From: JADCCX01 sp031431475
GTDB taxonomy: Bacteria; Pseudomonadota; Alphaproteobacteria; Rhizobiales; Beijerinckiaceae
Assembly (NCBI GenBank): GCA_031431475.1
Contig: JANPDL010000011.1
Span: 1 to 64,000, forward strand
Reading direction: 5' to 3'
DNA: 64,000 nucleotides
In this document: piece by piece, positions 9,304 through 18,060 of the stretch
How positions within the stretch are numbered: the first letter of the stretch is position 1
Layout: each line of letters opens with the position of its first letter
The notes under the pieces: model-generated
Seen by the model: the letters and a program-made list of their open reading frames with translations, nothing else
Database searches by the model: none
Told to the model about the DNA's origin: nothing
Position numbers and translations under genes: made by a program

Positions 9304-10536
9304 TTACAACGGTGCGGATGGTCCGCTTCCAGCCTGGCACTCGTGCGCGATCGCGAGAAATCCAGCGGCAGATGCCGCAATCGCCGCCACCCACCAGGCC
9401 TGCCAGGCACCATGGCTGACGAGTGCGATGGCACAGACAACTGCGATCCATGTCAGCATGAATGGTTGCAGGCGAGGATCAGCGCGACCGATGGCCCTGA
9501 ACAGAAATACAAAGAGAACGGCCACAAGCGCCGCCCCCGTCATGCCCAGTTCGACCCAGAGCTGCAGGAAGGCATTGTGTGGATGGCTTGCGCCCAGCAG
9601 CGTCACCCGCTCGGGCGCGATCTGCTTCGCTACTGCTGCATTCTGAAGGTTGAGGCTTGAACCAAACCCGTTGCCAAACCACCAGTTCTTCTGCGCCGCA
9701 GCTTCGAAGCTCAGCCATATCTGAACACGGTCATCGGAATGCGCGGCCGCCAGCGCGGTGTGAAATCTCGCGCCCAGCACCTGTCTGGCCAGTGTGCCAA
9801 AGAACGGCGAAACGGCCAGAACAGCCAGGACTGTGATGAGTCCAAGCCAGTTTGTCAGGCGAGGCAGAAACCACGCCACAGGCAGCACGGATACACCGAC
9901 CAGAAAGCCCAGCACTGCCGTCTGGCTTTCGCCAACATAGACCGCCAGCGGAACCGGCACGAGCAGCGCGATGAGATGCCATTGTCTACGCGCCAGAACC
10001 AGGGCCAGAAGCGGCCAGACAATCAGTGTGAGCGTCACGATGGAGCGGTTGTAAACATAGTCTGTCGCTCGACCGCCAGTGAGCCGCCTGAGCTGGAGGC
10101 CTGTCTTGAGATCAATGATAATGACCAGACCGGCCAACCCCGCCGCGAGGCACCACCAGAATGTGCGTTGCCTGTGAGCGATGCCTGGGAAAGCAATCGC
10201 CAGAACGATCCCGCAGGCTACAGGAACAATGAAGCCCGCGAACTGGTTGAAAGAGGCGCTGCGATCATGAGCCCATAAACAGGACAGGCTCATGAGCAAG
10301 ATCAGCATTATCACAGCCGATGATGCAGGAGAGCGAATGGTGTTGGCGGCCATTGTCCTGATCCGGTCAATCGGGCCGACGTGGAATGCTGCAAACACTG
10401 CGAGAAAGGCGGCCAGTCCCAGAAACAGCGGAGACGATTTGCTCGCAGGCACCATCATCAGCGGCAGAGCCACACCCAGTATGATCGTGGAAGCTAAACC
10501 GAGACTCGCTGGGCCGAAGACAGGGCTATCGGACAT
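9304..10536 (-). CDS. O-antigen ligase / Wzy-type polymerase family membrane protein
   Basis: A 410-residue polytopic membrane protein of the Wzy_C (O-antigen ligase/polymerase) family: many hydrophobic segments, a periplasmic loop carrying HSDDRVQIWLSFEAAAQKN and the conserved GASHPHNAFLQLWVELG motif with the histidine pair expected in WaaL/Wzy-like glycosyltransferases. It would attach or polymerise undecaprenyl-linked glycans at the periplasmic face. No other polysaccharide genes are adjacent. It sits between the DUF2059 gene (15 bases upstream) and gor (52 bases downstream), where other Hyphomicrobiales I know of have those two close together, so it may be an insertion in that operon. Confidence 0.82.
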   Translation of the reverse strand: MSDSPVFGPASLGLASTIILGVALPLMMVPASKSSPLFLGLAAFLAVFAAFHVGPIDRIRTMAANTIRSPASSAVIMLILLMSLSCLWAHDRSASFNQFAGFIVPVACGIVLAIAFPGIAHRQRTFWWCLAAGLAGLVIIIDLKTGLQLRRLTGGRATDYVYNRSIVTLTLIVWPLLALVLARRQWHLIALLVPVPLAVYVGESQTAVLGFLVGVSVLPVAWFLPRLTNWLGLITVLAVLAVSPFFGTLARQVLGARFHTALAAAHSDDRVQIWLSFEAAAQKNWWFGNGFGSSLNLQNAAVAKQIAPERVTLLGASHPHNAFLQLWVELGMTGAALVAVLFVFLFRAIGRADPRLQPFMLTWIAVVCAIALVSHGAWQAWWVAAIAASAAGFLAIAHECQAGSGPSAPL

Positions 10537-10551
10537 GCCGCAGCCAATGGC

Positions 10552-11079
10552 TCAGAGCTGGATATTTTTCTTGCGCAGGTCTTCCCGCAATTTGTCCATC
10601 ATCACGTTGCCGAGTGTCTGGGAGAACACCTGCATGGCCGAGAACAGTTCGTTGAGGATCTGACCTTGCGAATTGACATATTTCTGGCCCGCAGCGGACT
10701 TGAAGAATGCGGCGGTTTCCTTGAGCTCCGGTTCCGAAATCTGTGTGGCGTAAAGGCGAGCTGCGACCAGGATCATCTGGTCCGTCCGCGTGTTGAGCTC
10801 GGCAATGATCGGCTTCAGCGATTCTTCCATGTCCTTGATGATCTCGGGGCGCGTGCGCGAATAGCCCGAGCGAATCTGGTCAGCGATCTGGGGAACCATG
10901 CCCTCGAACGTGCGTGCAAGGCCGGAGCCGATCACGACCTCGCGGGCGGCGGTAAGGTGCGATTCACTGAGCACAGGCGCGGCCTGCGCCGGTGCAGCCA
11001 GAGGAGGCTGCTGCGCCATGGCAGGAAAAACAGCAACCATAAGGGCCGAGGCCAGGAACAACTTGCGCAGAATGATCAT
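10552..11079 (-). CDS. DUF2059 periplasmic protein
   Basis: A 175-residue exported protein. I start it at ATG 11079, where a clear signal peptide begins (positively charged start, then FLASALMVAVFPAMA and a cleavage site before QQ); longer in-frame starts add a non-signal N-terminus. The mature part is helical and charged (RTRPEIIKDMEESLKPIIAE; then TAAFFKSAAGQKYV), as in the DUF2059 family, whose function is not established. It lies 35 bases downstream of rpiA and 15 bases upstream of the ligase-family gene. Confidence 0.82.
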   Translation of the reverse strand: MIILRKLFLASALMVAVFPAMAQQPPLAAPAQAAPVLSESHLTAAREVVIGSGLARTFEGMVPQIADQIRSGYSRTRPEIIKDMEESLKPIIAELNTRTDQMILVAARLYATQISEPELKETAAFFKSAAGQKYVNSQGQILNELFSAMQVFSQTLGNVMMDKLREDLRKKNIQL

Positions 11080-11114
11080 GAGCAGAAAGCCTTCATATCG
11101 GGGATTGGCGAGCG

Positions 11115-11804
11115 TTACGCCGTCCTGCCAAGAACAGCAACCCCGCTGGGTGATGCCAGGAAAGCCTGTGAGCATAAGCCGATGAACAGCCCATGCTCCA
11201 CGACGCCCGGAATCCGGTGCAGGGCGGTATCCAGCGCTTCGGGATCGTCAATGCGGCCCAGATGAGCATCAAGGATCAAATGCCCACCATCCGTTATCAC
11301 CGGCGCGCCCTGAGCAGTCTTGCGCAATCTAACCGCAGCAGAGCCGCAAACACGCTCGACCATCCGCTGTGTTACCACCAGACCGAAGGCATTCACCTCT
11401 ATTGGCAGGGGATAAGCGCCCAGTACCTCCACTTTTTTGCTGATATCGGCGATCACCACCATGTTCCTGCTTGCTGCAGCGACAATTTTCTCGCGCAAAA
11501 GCGCCGCGCCGCCGCCCTTGATCAGCCGGAGATGGGAATCAAGCTCGTCCGCACCGTCGACGGTCAGATCGAGTTCTGGCGTTTCATCCAGCGTTGCTAG
11601 CGGAATGGAGAGGCTACGGGCCTGTGCAGCCGTCACTTCCGATGTCGGAACACAAATCACTTTCAGCCCTGCACGGACGCGCTCGCCCAGCAGTTCCACG
11701 AAGTGCCTGGCTGTCGAGCCGGTACCGAGGCCAAGCCGCATGCCGTTTTCCACCATTTCAAGGGCTTGAGCAGCGGCGTCCCGCTTGAGTTGTTCAGTGG
11801 ACAT
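11115..11804 (-). CDS. rpiA: ribose-5-phosphate isomerase A
   Basis: A 229-residue enzyme that interconverts ribose 5-phosphate and ribulose 5-phosphate in the pentose phosphate pathway. Family motifs are intact: GLGTGSTARHFVELLGER (phosphate loop), LDLTVDGADELD with the catalytic acidic residues, and KGGGAALLREKIVA with the conserved lysine and glutamate. First gene of the leftward rpiA-DUF2059-ligase-gor group. Ribose 5-phosphate links it to psuG upstream and prs at 40 kb, but these are not in one operon. Confidence 0.95.
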   Translation of the reverse strand: MSTEQLKRDAAAQALEMVENGMRLGLGTGSTARHFVELLGERVRAGLKVICVPTSEVTAAQARSLSIPLATLDETPELDLTVDGADELDSHLRLIKGGGAALLREKIVAAASRNMVVIADISKKVEVLGAYPLPIEVNAFGLVVTQRMVERVCGSAAVRLRKTAQGAPVITDGGHLILDAHLGRIDDPEALDTALHRIPGVVEHGLFIGLCSQAFLASPSGVAVLGRTA

Positions 11805-11900
11805 TCATCCTCTTCCCGCGATTCTGTTGGCTTGTACGGTCTGGGAATGTATCTTCAAAGGGGGCAGGGGCTCTGCCCACCGGAATTTCGGGGCGAAGAA

Positions 11901-12662
11901 GTGCTGGCTGCAATACTGAAAGGGTTGGGTCTTGCGGCGGCGTTCGGCCTTGCAACTGTCACGACCGCTTTGGCCGAACCTCTGGATAATGCCACGTGCA
12001 ATTCGGCTCGCAGTGCAGCTTTCGCCGATGGTCCGGCTCTTTCACCCCAATCCATGACGATCGTCGCCGTTGGTTCATCGTCAACCGAAGGCATCATCCG
12101 CAATGCCCGCAACAAGGTCTATCCCGCCGCCTTGCAGGCTTCGCTGGCGAAACTCTGGCCCAAGGCAGAGTTGACAGTTGTCAACAAAGGCAAGGGCGGC
12201 GAGACAATGCGCGATATGATCGCGCGGTTCGAAACCGATGTCATCGCCCTGAAGCCATCGCTGGTGATCTGGCAGCTCGGTGTCAATGATGTGCTGCGCT
12301 ACAACGGGCTTGAGGGGCGGCACGAGGAAATCCAGTCCGGGCTTAAAATTCTGACTGACAAAGGTATCCCTGTCGTTTTGCTCGATCTTCAATACGCGCC
12401 GATGGTGATCAAGGATCCCGATGCCCTGCCCATGCAGGCGATGATTGACAAGGCTGCACGGACAGGCCCCAAAGGCAGGGTTTTCCATTTCAAGCGCTTC
12501 GCGGCGATGAAACAGCTTGCCGAAGTCAATCAGGTTGGAATGGCAGAAATGACTGACCGTGATGACCTGCACATGACCGATGCGATGCATGTCTGTGTTG
12601 GGCAGCTTCTGGCGGAAATGATTTCAGCCAGGCCACAGGTGATGACAAGCGCCAAGCCCTGA
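11901..12662 (+). CDS. secreted SGNH/GDSL-family hydrolase
   Basis: A protein of about 253 residues with a signal peptide (hydrophobic run ending in VTTALA before EPLDN) and the SGNH blocks: GSSSTEG (nucleophile serine), the glycine block KGKGGETM, GVNDVLR (asparagine block) and DDLHMTDAMH (Asp-x-x-His). Such periplasmic hydrolases act as esterases or deacetylases on glycans or lipids. I start at GTG 11901 because the signal peptide then begins at once; ATG 11847 is an in-frame alternative that adds 18 residues. It is divergent from rpiA and convergent with opgC, 9 bases away, so a role on surface glycans would fit but is inference. Confidence 0.8.
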   Translation: MLAAILKGLGLAAAFGLATVTTALAEPLDNATCNSARSAAFADGPALSPQSMTIVAVGSSSTEGIIRNARNKVYPAALQASLAKLWPKAELTVVNKGKGGETMRDMIARFETDVIALKPSLVIWQLGVNDVLRYNGLEGRHEEIQSGLKILTDKGIPVVLLDLQYAPMVIKDPDALPMQAMIDKAARTGPKGRVFHFKRFAAMKQLAEVNQVGMAEMTDRDDLHMTDAMHVCVGQLLAEMISARPQVMTSAKP

Positions 12663-12671
12663 TTGTAGCCC

Positions 12672-13889
12672 CTATTTTGGCGACGTCACGCGGACAAGAG
12701 CCCACTGCCCCAGTGTTCGGTGAGTAAACCGAAGCCTATTCCACAGCGTGTTTTCAATGGCCCAGGCCAGCGCGAGCAACGCCATGATGCCCACGGCCGT
12801 CACGCCGATATGCCAAAAGGCTTCTCCTTCGCCCTCGTAGAGAACGACCGAGCCAAGCAGCGCCAGGAATGTCCCGGCGATGAAAACCGGCAGCGAGTGA
12901 CGTCCGGCGCGGCTGATGGCGGAACCGATACCGGACATCATGAACGCAGCGTCCCTCGGGACAATCACGGCGATTAGCCAGACCTTGGCCAGCAGATCGA
13001 AAAGCCGATGCCATGACAGGAGTGCCTTGTTGGAATCAATGTCAAAACTGAAGACAAGGAATGGCTCCAGAGCAGGAATCACCCGCCATGGTGCGGCATA
13101 GAGGAAGGCAAAGACCACATACGCCGCAGCACTGAGCGTGACCGTCGCAACCAACGGACGCGGCAGTCTTGACCAGACGCCATCAGCCGTGAGCTGCGCG
13201 GTTGTCGCTCCGGCCACGAACAGCAGGACCCAGGCAAACGGATTCAGGAACCAGCCATCTGGATTGCCAAGATTGGGCAATGTCCAGCCGAAGGTTTGAG
13301 CCAATCCGTAGGATGCGGCAGCGGCGATGACCGGCAACAGGACATGCACGCGCTGGCCGAGGATGATCGCTGGCAGAAGCGCGAGAAGCACCACATAGAG
13401 CGGCAGGATATCGAGATAATGCGGCAGATAGACCAGCATCGGCAACCGGATCATGGCCGCGAGCGGATCATCCAGCAGAGGCTGCAGGCCCAGTTTGCGG
13501 ATGACGTCAAAGCCTGTCCCGTAGAAATGTGCGGCCAGAGCAAAAACAAGCACGCCGGCCACCATGGCGACATGAGCAAGATACAACGTGCGCATGCGCA
13601 CGAAAACGGCACGGCAACCTTCAGCAAAGCCTTTCGACAGGATCACCTTCCGGTAGGCATAGACACCCGATATGCCCGCGATGAAGACAAAAACCTCGGC
13701 CGCATCGGCAAACCCCATGCTCTGCAATGTGACGGCTGCGAATTGGTTGCCAGAAACATGGTCGATGAAGATCAGCAGCAGTGCAATCCCGCGGAAAAAA
13801 TCGAGGCGAAGATCACGGTTGGCCGCGACAATGCCCTTGCTGCCGACAGCGGGCAAAATCATGGGCGAAGAAGGCGATAACACAGACAT
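12672..13889 (-). CDS. opgC: OpgC-family glucan-modifying acyltransferase
   Basis: A 405-residue membrane protein with about ten hydrophobic segments. The N-terminus reads LRLDFFRGIALLLIFIDH, the signature of the OpgC/acyltransferase-3-like family, with the arginine and histidine in the first membrane helix region. OpgC proteins transfer succinyl groups onto osmoregulated periplasmic glucans. The name is a family-level call; the acyl donor and glucan are not shown here, and no opgG/opgH lies in the window. Confidence 0.83.
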   Translation of the reverse strand: MSVLSPSSPMILPAVGSKGIVAANRDLRLDFFRGIALLLIFIDHVSGNQFAAVTLQSMGFADAAEVFVFIAGISGVYAYRKVILSKGFAEGCRAVFVRMRTLYLAHVAMVAGVLVFALAAHFYGTGFDVIRKLGLQPLLDDPLAAMIRLPMLVYLPHYLDILPLYVVLLALLPAIILGQRVHVLLPVIAAAASYGLAQTFGWTLPNLGNPDGWFLNPFAWVLLFVAGATTAQLTADGVWSRLPRPLVATVTLSAAAYVVFAFLYAAPWRVIPALEPFLVFSFDIDSNKALLSWHRLFDLLAKVWLIAVIVPRDAAFMMSGIGSAISRAGRHSLPVFIAGTFLALLGSVVLYEGEGEAFWHIGVTAVGIMALLALAWAIENTLWNRLRFTHRTLGQWALVRVTSPK

Positions 13890-14289
13890 GGGGACTCATT
13901 CGACGCCCGGATAAAGCGCCGCCCTAGGAGGTGAAACGGATGTAACGGCTGCAGACGCCTCTTGCCTGCCGGTCTTGTTCTGGTCTTTGTCGCCTGATCG
14001 AACGATGTCCGCTCAAAACGCTTCATCGTGTCCGGGCCGGGACCCGATCTGATGAACGCCAGATGAACGCTTATATAGGATACACAGGTTCACGAATAGT
14101 GAATCGGGTATTACGGTTTCGTAATAAAAGCGCACGTTTCCGTGAAGCGGCTGTTCAGCCCGTCAGCGGCTGATCAATCGCTGCCCGCATTGGCATACGC
14201 ATTTTCATGACAATTTTCATGGGCTTCACCCATTGTTCAGTCGGCGCAGTGTCATATGTGTGTCATAGATTTGCGGGTGGGGAACCAGA
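13890..14289. other. 400-base intergenic region between opgC and the sulfatase-fold gene
   Basis: No protein-coding gene is supported here. It holds a direct repeat of GATGAACGC (14051-14059 and 14062-14070), a perfect small inverted repeat ATTACG-GTTT-CGTAAT (14110-14125), and a TGTCAT repeat with 11-base period near the downstream gene, listed separately. Promoters for the divergent opgC and the rightward 14290 gene must lie here. Confidence 0.6.
14249..14266 (+). promoter_or_regulatory. candidate Pho-box-like element (TGTCAT repeats, 11-base period)
   Basis: TGTCAT occurs at 14250-14255 and again at 14261-14266, spaced 11 bases start to start as in PhoB boxes (CTGTCAT, four bases, CTGTCAY). 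The C before each TGTCAT is replaced by G. It lies only 23 bases before the GTG start of the membrane sulfatase-fold gene, which is close for an activator site, so either transcription starts very near the gene or the match is fortuitous. Confidence 0.35.
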
Positions 14290-16014
14290 GTGACAGATAT
14301 CACGGCGCAGAAGCTGGCTTCGACGGGGCCAGCCGGACAAAGTGCCGGATACTTCTCGGCGAGGGTGTCATGGGTGCTGGTCCTTGCGATCTCAGCTGTG
14401 ATGGCCAGCTTTTTCTGGATAAACGAATGGCCTGCCGCCAACGCTGCCTATTCTGTGGCGGTCACTGCAGCGATCATCGCTTTTTTTGCAGCGCTATCCG
14501 GTCGGATGCTGTTCGCGACCGTTCTGGCTGCGGCTCAGGTTGGCATTGTCTGTGTCGCGGCCATCGTAAAGCTCAAGACAATGGACATGCTGGTGCATGC
14601 CTATGACCTCTATTTCTACTTTCGGTCCTGGTCGACGGTCGAGTTTCTGGCGACATCCTATCCACTCTATGCCTTTGGATTGTTCGGGGCGCTGGTGGGG
14701 AGCCTGGTTCTTGCGATCCTGGTCTACCGGCTGGATGGTGCAAGAGTGGCCCGCTGGAAAGCGGCGCTGGTCTTCCTCGCCCTGGGCGCGGGAAGTGTTG
14801 CGATCAACGAAGCTCAGGGCGAACGGCGCCATATGCATCTCTACTATGGTGGCCGTTATCTCTCGACCTATTATGGCTCGGTGCCGGAAACCATCCGCAC
14901 GGTGTGGAAGGGGCAGATGCTGGATGCCGCTCCGCAGGCCAGTGGCCCGCTGTTTGCCCCGCTGGGTGCCTGCATCACGCCGAACAAGAAACCGCATATC
15001 ATCCTGATCCATCAGGAATCGGTGGTGCCGCCCTCGCATTTCCCCGGCCTCGAGTATGACCGATCAGCTGATCCGTTTTTCCAGTCCCATGACGGCAAGC
15101 TGCACAAGATGCGGGTCGAAACCTATGGCGGCGCATCCTGGCTAACCGAATTTTCTGTGCTGGCTGGCGTTTCCACCCATTCCTTCGGCTCGATGCGGCA
15201 GTTCGTGCAGGCCTTCATGGAGGGCAAGGTTCGCGAGACCATTCCGCAGGTGCTGGCGGATTGCGGTTACCGCAATGTCATTTTCTATCCCATGATGAAG
15301 AATTTCGTGTCAAACGCCCGGTTCTATGAATCGATCGGGCTGAAGGAAATCTTTGACCAGAAGGACCAGAAAGCGCCCACCACCAACGAGCGCGACCAAT
15401 TCTATTATAACAGCGCGCTCAATGAGATGGAGCGGCACTTCAAGGCGAGCGACAAGCCGCTGTTCACCTTCATCCAGACCATGTCCGCCCACTGGCCCTA
15501 TGACTGGAAAATGTTCCCAGACCAGGACGTGAAGGGTGGCGCGCCGGGCATTCACCCCGAGTTGAATGAATATCTGCGTCGGATTTCGCTGGGTGCGAAG
15601 GATTATCAGTGGCTGCTTGCTGAACTCAAGCGGCGCTTCCCGGCCGAGAGCTTCGTGATCATGAACTACGGCGACCACCAGCCCAGTGCCACGCGCATGC
15701 TGCTTGGACAGAAGGACGAGATCGAGGTGGAGGATATCAAGCTGGCCGCCGAAGGGCCAGGCTTCCTCACCTATTACTCCGTCGTCACCCAGAACTTCAG
15801 GGCACCGCAACCCTACAATGTTCAGATCATGGATGTGCCATATCTCGGCCTTGCCCTGCTTGATACTGCGCGTTTGCCGCTGTCCGATGCCTACCGCGAG
15901 CGCAAGCGCCTGATGCTGCAGTGCAACGGGCGCTACCATACCTGTGCGGATGAGGGAGCAATTCTCGCCTTCCATCGGCGCCTGATCGATTCCGGCCTGA
16001 TGGACAGTCGGTAG
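14290..16014 (+). CDS. membrane-anchored sulfatase-fold transferase (LTA synthase / phosphoethanolamine-transferase-like)
   Basis: A 574-residue protein with an N-terminal membrane domain (about five hydrophobic segments over residues 25-190) and a periplasmic alkaline-phosphatase-superfamily domain: IILIHQESV (metal-binding start), GGASWLTEFSVLAGV (nucleophile block), YRNVIFYPMMKNF, FTFIQTMSAHWPYD and MNYGDHQPS (metal-binding Asp-His). This architecture belongs to enzymes that transfer phosphoglycerol or phosphoethanolamine onto glucans, lipids or LPS. The start is GTG 14290 with GGGGA ten bases upstream. OpgB-like phosphoglycerol transfer is attractive next to opgC, but not proven. Confidence 0.82.
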   Translation: MTDITAQKLASTGPAGQSAGYFSARVSWVLVLAISAVMASFFWINEWPAANAAYSVAVTAAIIAFFAALSGRMLFATVLAAAQVGIVCVAAIVKLKTMDMLVHAYDLYFYFRSWSTVEFLATSYPLYAFGLFGALVGSLVLAILVYRLDGARVARWKAALVFLALGAGSVAINEAQGERRHMHLYYGGRYLSTYYGSVPETIRTVWKGQMLDAAPQASGPLFAPLGACITPNKKPHIILIHQESVVPPSHFPGLEYDRSADPFFQSHDGKLHKMRVETYGGASWLTEFSVLAGVSTHSFGSMRQFVQAFMEGKVRETIPQVLADCGYRNVIFYPMMKNFVSNARFYESIGLKEIFDQKDQKAPTTNERDQFYYNSALNEMERHFKASDKPLFTFIQTMSAHWPYDWKMFPDQDVKGGAPGIHPELNEYLRRISLGAKDYQWLLAELKRRFPAESFVIMNYGDHQPSATRMLLGQKDEIEVEDIKLAAEGPGFLTYYSVVTQNFRAPQPYNVQIMDVPYLGLALLDTARLPLSDAYRERKRLMLQCNGRYHTCADEGAILAFHRRLIDSGLMDSR

Positions 16015-16024
16015 TACTGAGACC

Positions 16025-16050
16025 TATTTCCTCCCGCAAAGGGGGAAATA
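16025..16050. terminator. hairpin between convergent genes, probable bidirectional terminator
   Basis: TATTTCC-T-CCC (16025-16035) pairs with GGG-GGAAATA (16041-16050) around a 5-base loop GCAAA, a 10-bp stem with one bulge. It lies 11 bases after the stop of the sulfatase-fold gene and 23 bases from the end of hisS on the other strand. The AT-rich outer stem supplies U-rich tails in both directions. Confidence 0.55.
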
Positions 16051-16073
16051 AAGGTGGCCCCCAGACGCGGGCT

Positions 16074-17840
16074 CTATAACCCCAGCGCTTTGCGCACTGC
16101 CGTCACCAGATCGCTTCTCGGCACCGCATACTGCGCTTCGGCGCGCAGGCGCTGGAACGCGTCACGGTCGGTGATCGTTTTGGCGCTGGCGGCGAGGGCC
16201 GCGCCCTTCTTGAGGTCCTTGATCTGCACCTCGCCCCGGGCCAGTTCATCCCCGCCCTGGATGATGGCGAGCGGGCTGTTCCTGCGGTCGCAATATTTCA
16301 GCTGCGGGCCGAAGCTGGAGGCATCTCCGAGGTAGAGTTCCGCCTTGATTCCCGCGTTGCGCAACTCGCTGACCATCTGCTGGTATTCCGCGATCCGCGC
16401 CTTATCCATCACGGTCACCACCACCGGGCCTTCCGGCGGCGTGCTCGTGAGCTTGCCCAGATGCGTCAGCGCCGCCTGCAAGCGCGACACGCCGATGGAA
16501 ATGCCGGTGGCCGGGACATCCTCCGCGCGGAAGCGCCCGATCAGGCCATCATACCGCCCGCCGCCGCCGACCGAGCCGAAGCGCACCGGCTTGCCGTCAT
16601 CGCCGGGCACATCGAAGGTGAGTTCGACCTCGTAGACCGGGCCGGTGTAATATTCGAGGCCGCGCACGACGGAGGGATCGATGCGGATGCGGTCGGGGCC
16701 GTAGCCGGAGGCAGTTGTAATGCTAACTATTTGTGATAGTTCGTTAATTCCATCCTGCCCAGTTCGTGAATCGCGAACTATCTCAGCCATGTTCGCCAGC
16801 TTTATGCCGTTGATTGATGTGCCATTGAGCGCCGTAGTCGAGCTCATCGCTCCAACAATATTTCTAAAATTATCAAACATGAAGATGTCAGCTAACCGAG
16901 AGGTTTCAAAATATTTCTTAGCTCCTTCTATCCCATCTTCACCAACGATATTTATGAAGTGCGCTACGAACTGTTTAAATTCATCACTGCTTTCAAAATT
17001 CGAACGTGCTTTCTCAGCGACCTCTGGGTCCTCAACTGCATCAAATGCGGCCTTGATTCTCGTGAGAACAAGCTCGCTCTGATCAAGAAGCTGGATTATG
17101 CGGTCAGCGTCCGAAACTCCGAGTCCAGCACCCTTCGTAAAGTCTCCACTCGGGTCGAGGCGACCTTCGCGGAGGAGCTTTTTGACATCGCCCAACGGTA
17201 ACTTGTCCATCTTGTCGATGGCCCGCAGCACCGTCAGCCGCGTCCCCGCATGCTCCGGTCCACCAATCCCGATGGCCTCCATCACCCCATCCAGCACCTT
17301 GCGGTTGTTCACTTTCACCACATAGCTGCCGCGCGGGATGCCCAAAGCCTCCATCGCATCGGCAAACATCATGCAGTTCTCGGCATCCGCCGCCACGCTG
17401 CTCGCCCCCACCGTATCGGCATCGAACTGCATGAACTGCCGGAACCGCCCCGGCCCCGGCTTCTCGTTGCGAAAGACAGGACCGACGCGGTAGCTGCGAT
17501 AGGGCTTGGGCAGTTTGTCGAAATTCTCCGCCACATAGCGCGCCAGCGGTGCGGTCAGATCATAGCGCAGCGAGAGCCATTGCTCGTCGTCATCCTGAAA
17601 CGAGAACACGCCCGCATTGGGCCGGTCCTGATCCGGCAGGAATTTGCCCAGAGCATCGGTGTATTCGATCAGCGGCGTCTCCACCGGCTCGAAGCCGTAG
17701 CGCTCGTAAACCTGCCGGATCGTCTCGAGCATGTCGCGCGTGGCGTTGATCGCGGCAGGACCACGGTCCTCAAGGCCGCGCGGGCGGCGCGGATCAGTCA
17801 ATTTTGGCACGGTCAAATTAGGCTTGGACATGGCGGTCAA
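16074..17840 (-). CDS. hisS: histidyl-tRNA synthetase with long AT-rich central insertion
   Basis: Class II synthetase charging tRNA-His. Motif 2 region YRVGPVFRNEKPGPGRFRQF, the FDADTVG variant found in the alphaproteobacterial HisRS group, and the HisA motif RGLEYYTGPVYEVEL are intact, followed by the anticodon-binding domain. The protein is 588 residues, against about 420 in E. coli and, from memory, about 500 in related alphaproteobacteria. The extra length lies between DFTKGAGLGVSDADR (about residue 230) and GYGPDRIRIDPSVV (about 375). That stretch (about 16715-17150) is far more AT-rich than the rest of the gene: hand counts give 17/60 and 24/60 G+C in 16861-16980 against 44/60 in 16561-16620. 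The frame stays open, so the gene is probably functional. Confidence 0.92.
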   Translation of the reverse strand: MTAMSKPNLTVPKLTDPRRPRGLEDRGPAAINATRDMLETIRQVYERYGFEPVETPLIEYTDALGKFLPDQDRPNAGVFSFQDDDEQWLSLRYDLTAPLARYVAENFDKLPKPYRSYRVGPVFRNEKPGPGRFRQFMQFDADTVGASSVAADAENCMMFADAMEALGIPRGSYVVKVNNRKVLDGVMEAIGIGGPEHAGTRLTVLRAIDKMDKLPLGDVKKLLREGRLDPSGDFTKGAGLGVSDADRIIQLLDQSELVLTRIKAAFDAVEDPEVAEKARSNFESSDEFKQFVAHFINIVGEDGIEGAKKYFETSRLADIFMFDNFRNIVGAMSSTTALNGTSINGIKLANMAEIVRDSRTGQDGINELSQIVSITTASGYGPDRIRIDPSVVRGLEYYTGPVYEVELTFDVPGDDGKPVRFGSVGGGGRYDGLIGRFRAEDVPATGISIGVSRLQAALTHLGKLTSTPPEGPVVVTVMDKARIAEYQQMVSELRNAGIKAELYLGDASSFGPQLKYCDRRNSPLAIIQGGDELARGEVQIKDLKKGAALAASAKTITDRDAFQRLRAEAQYAVPRSDLVTAVRKALGL

Positions 17841-18060
17841 TCACTTGGCTAAAGGCTTGCTTGGTTGTTAGGGAAGGATACCGGTCAGGACAAGTGCCGG
17901 AACTCTCTTCCTTCTCCCCTTGTCGAAGACGGTGGTCAGCGGATGTCGGGCAGGTGAGGAGTTGCACAGGGTCGCGAGATCGGTGAAACCCCTCAAACGT
18001 CAGGCTCTGGTTGCCACTCTTTTCCGCAGCGGAAGTGGGAAATAACGAAAGAACGTATCC

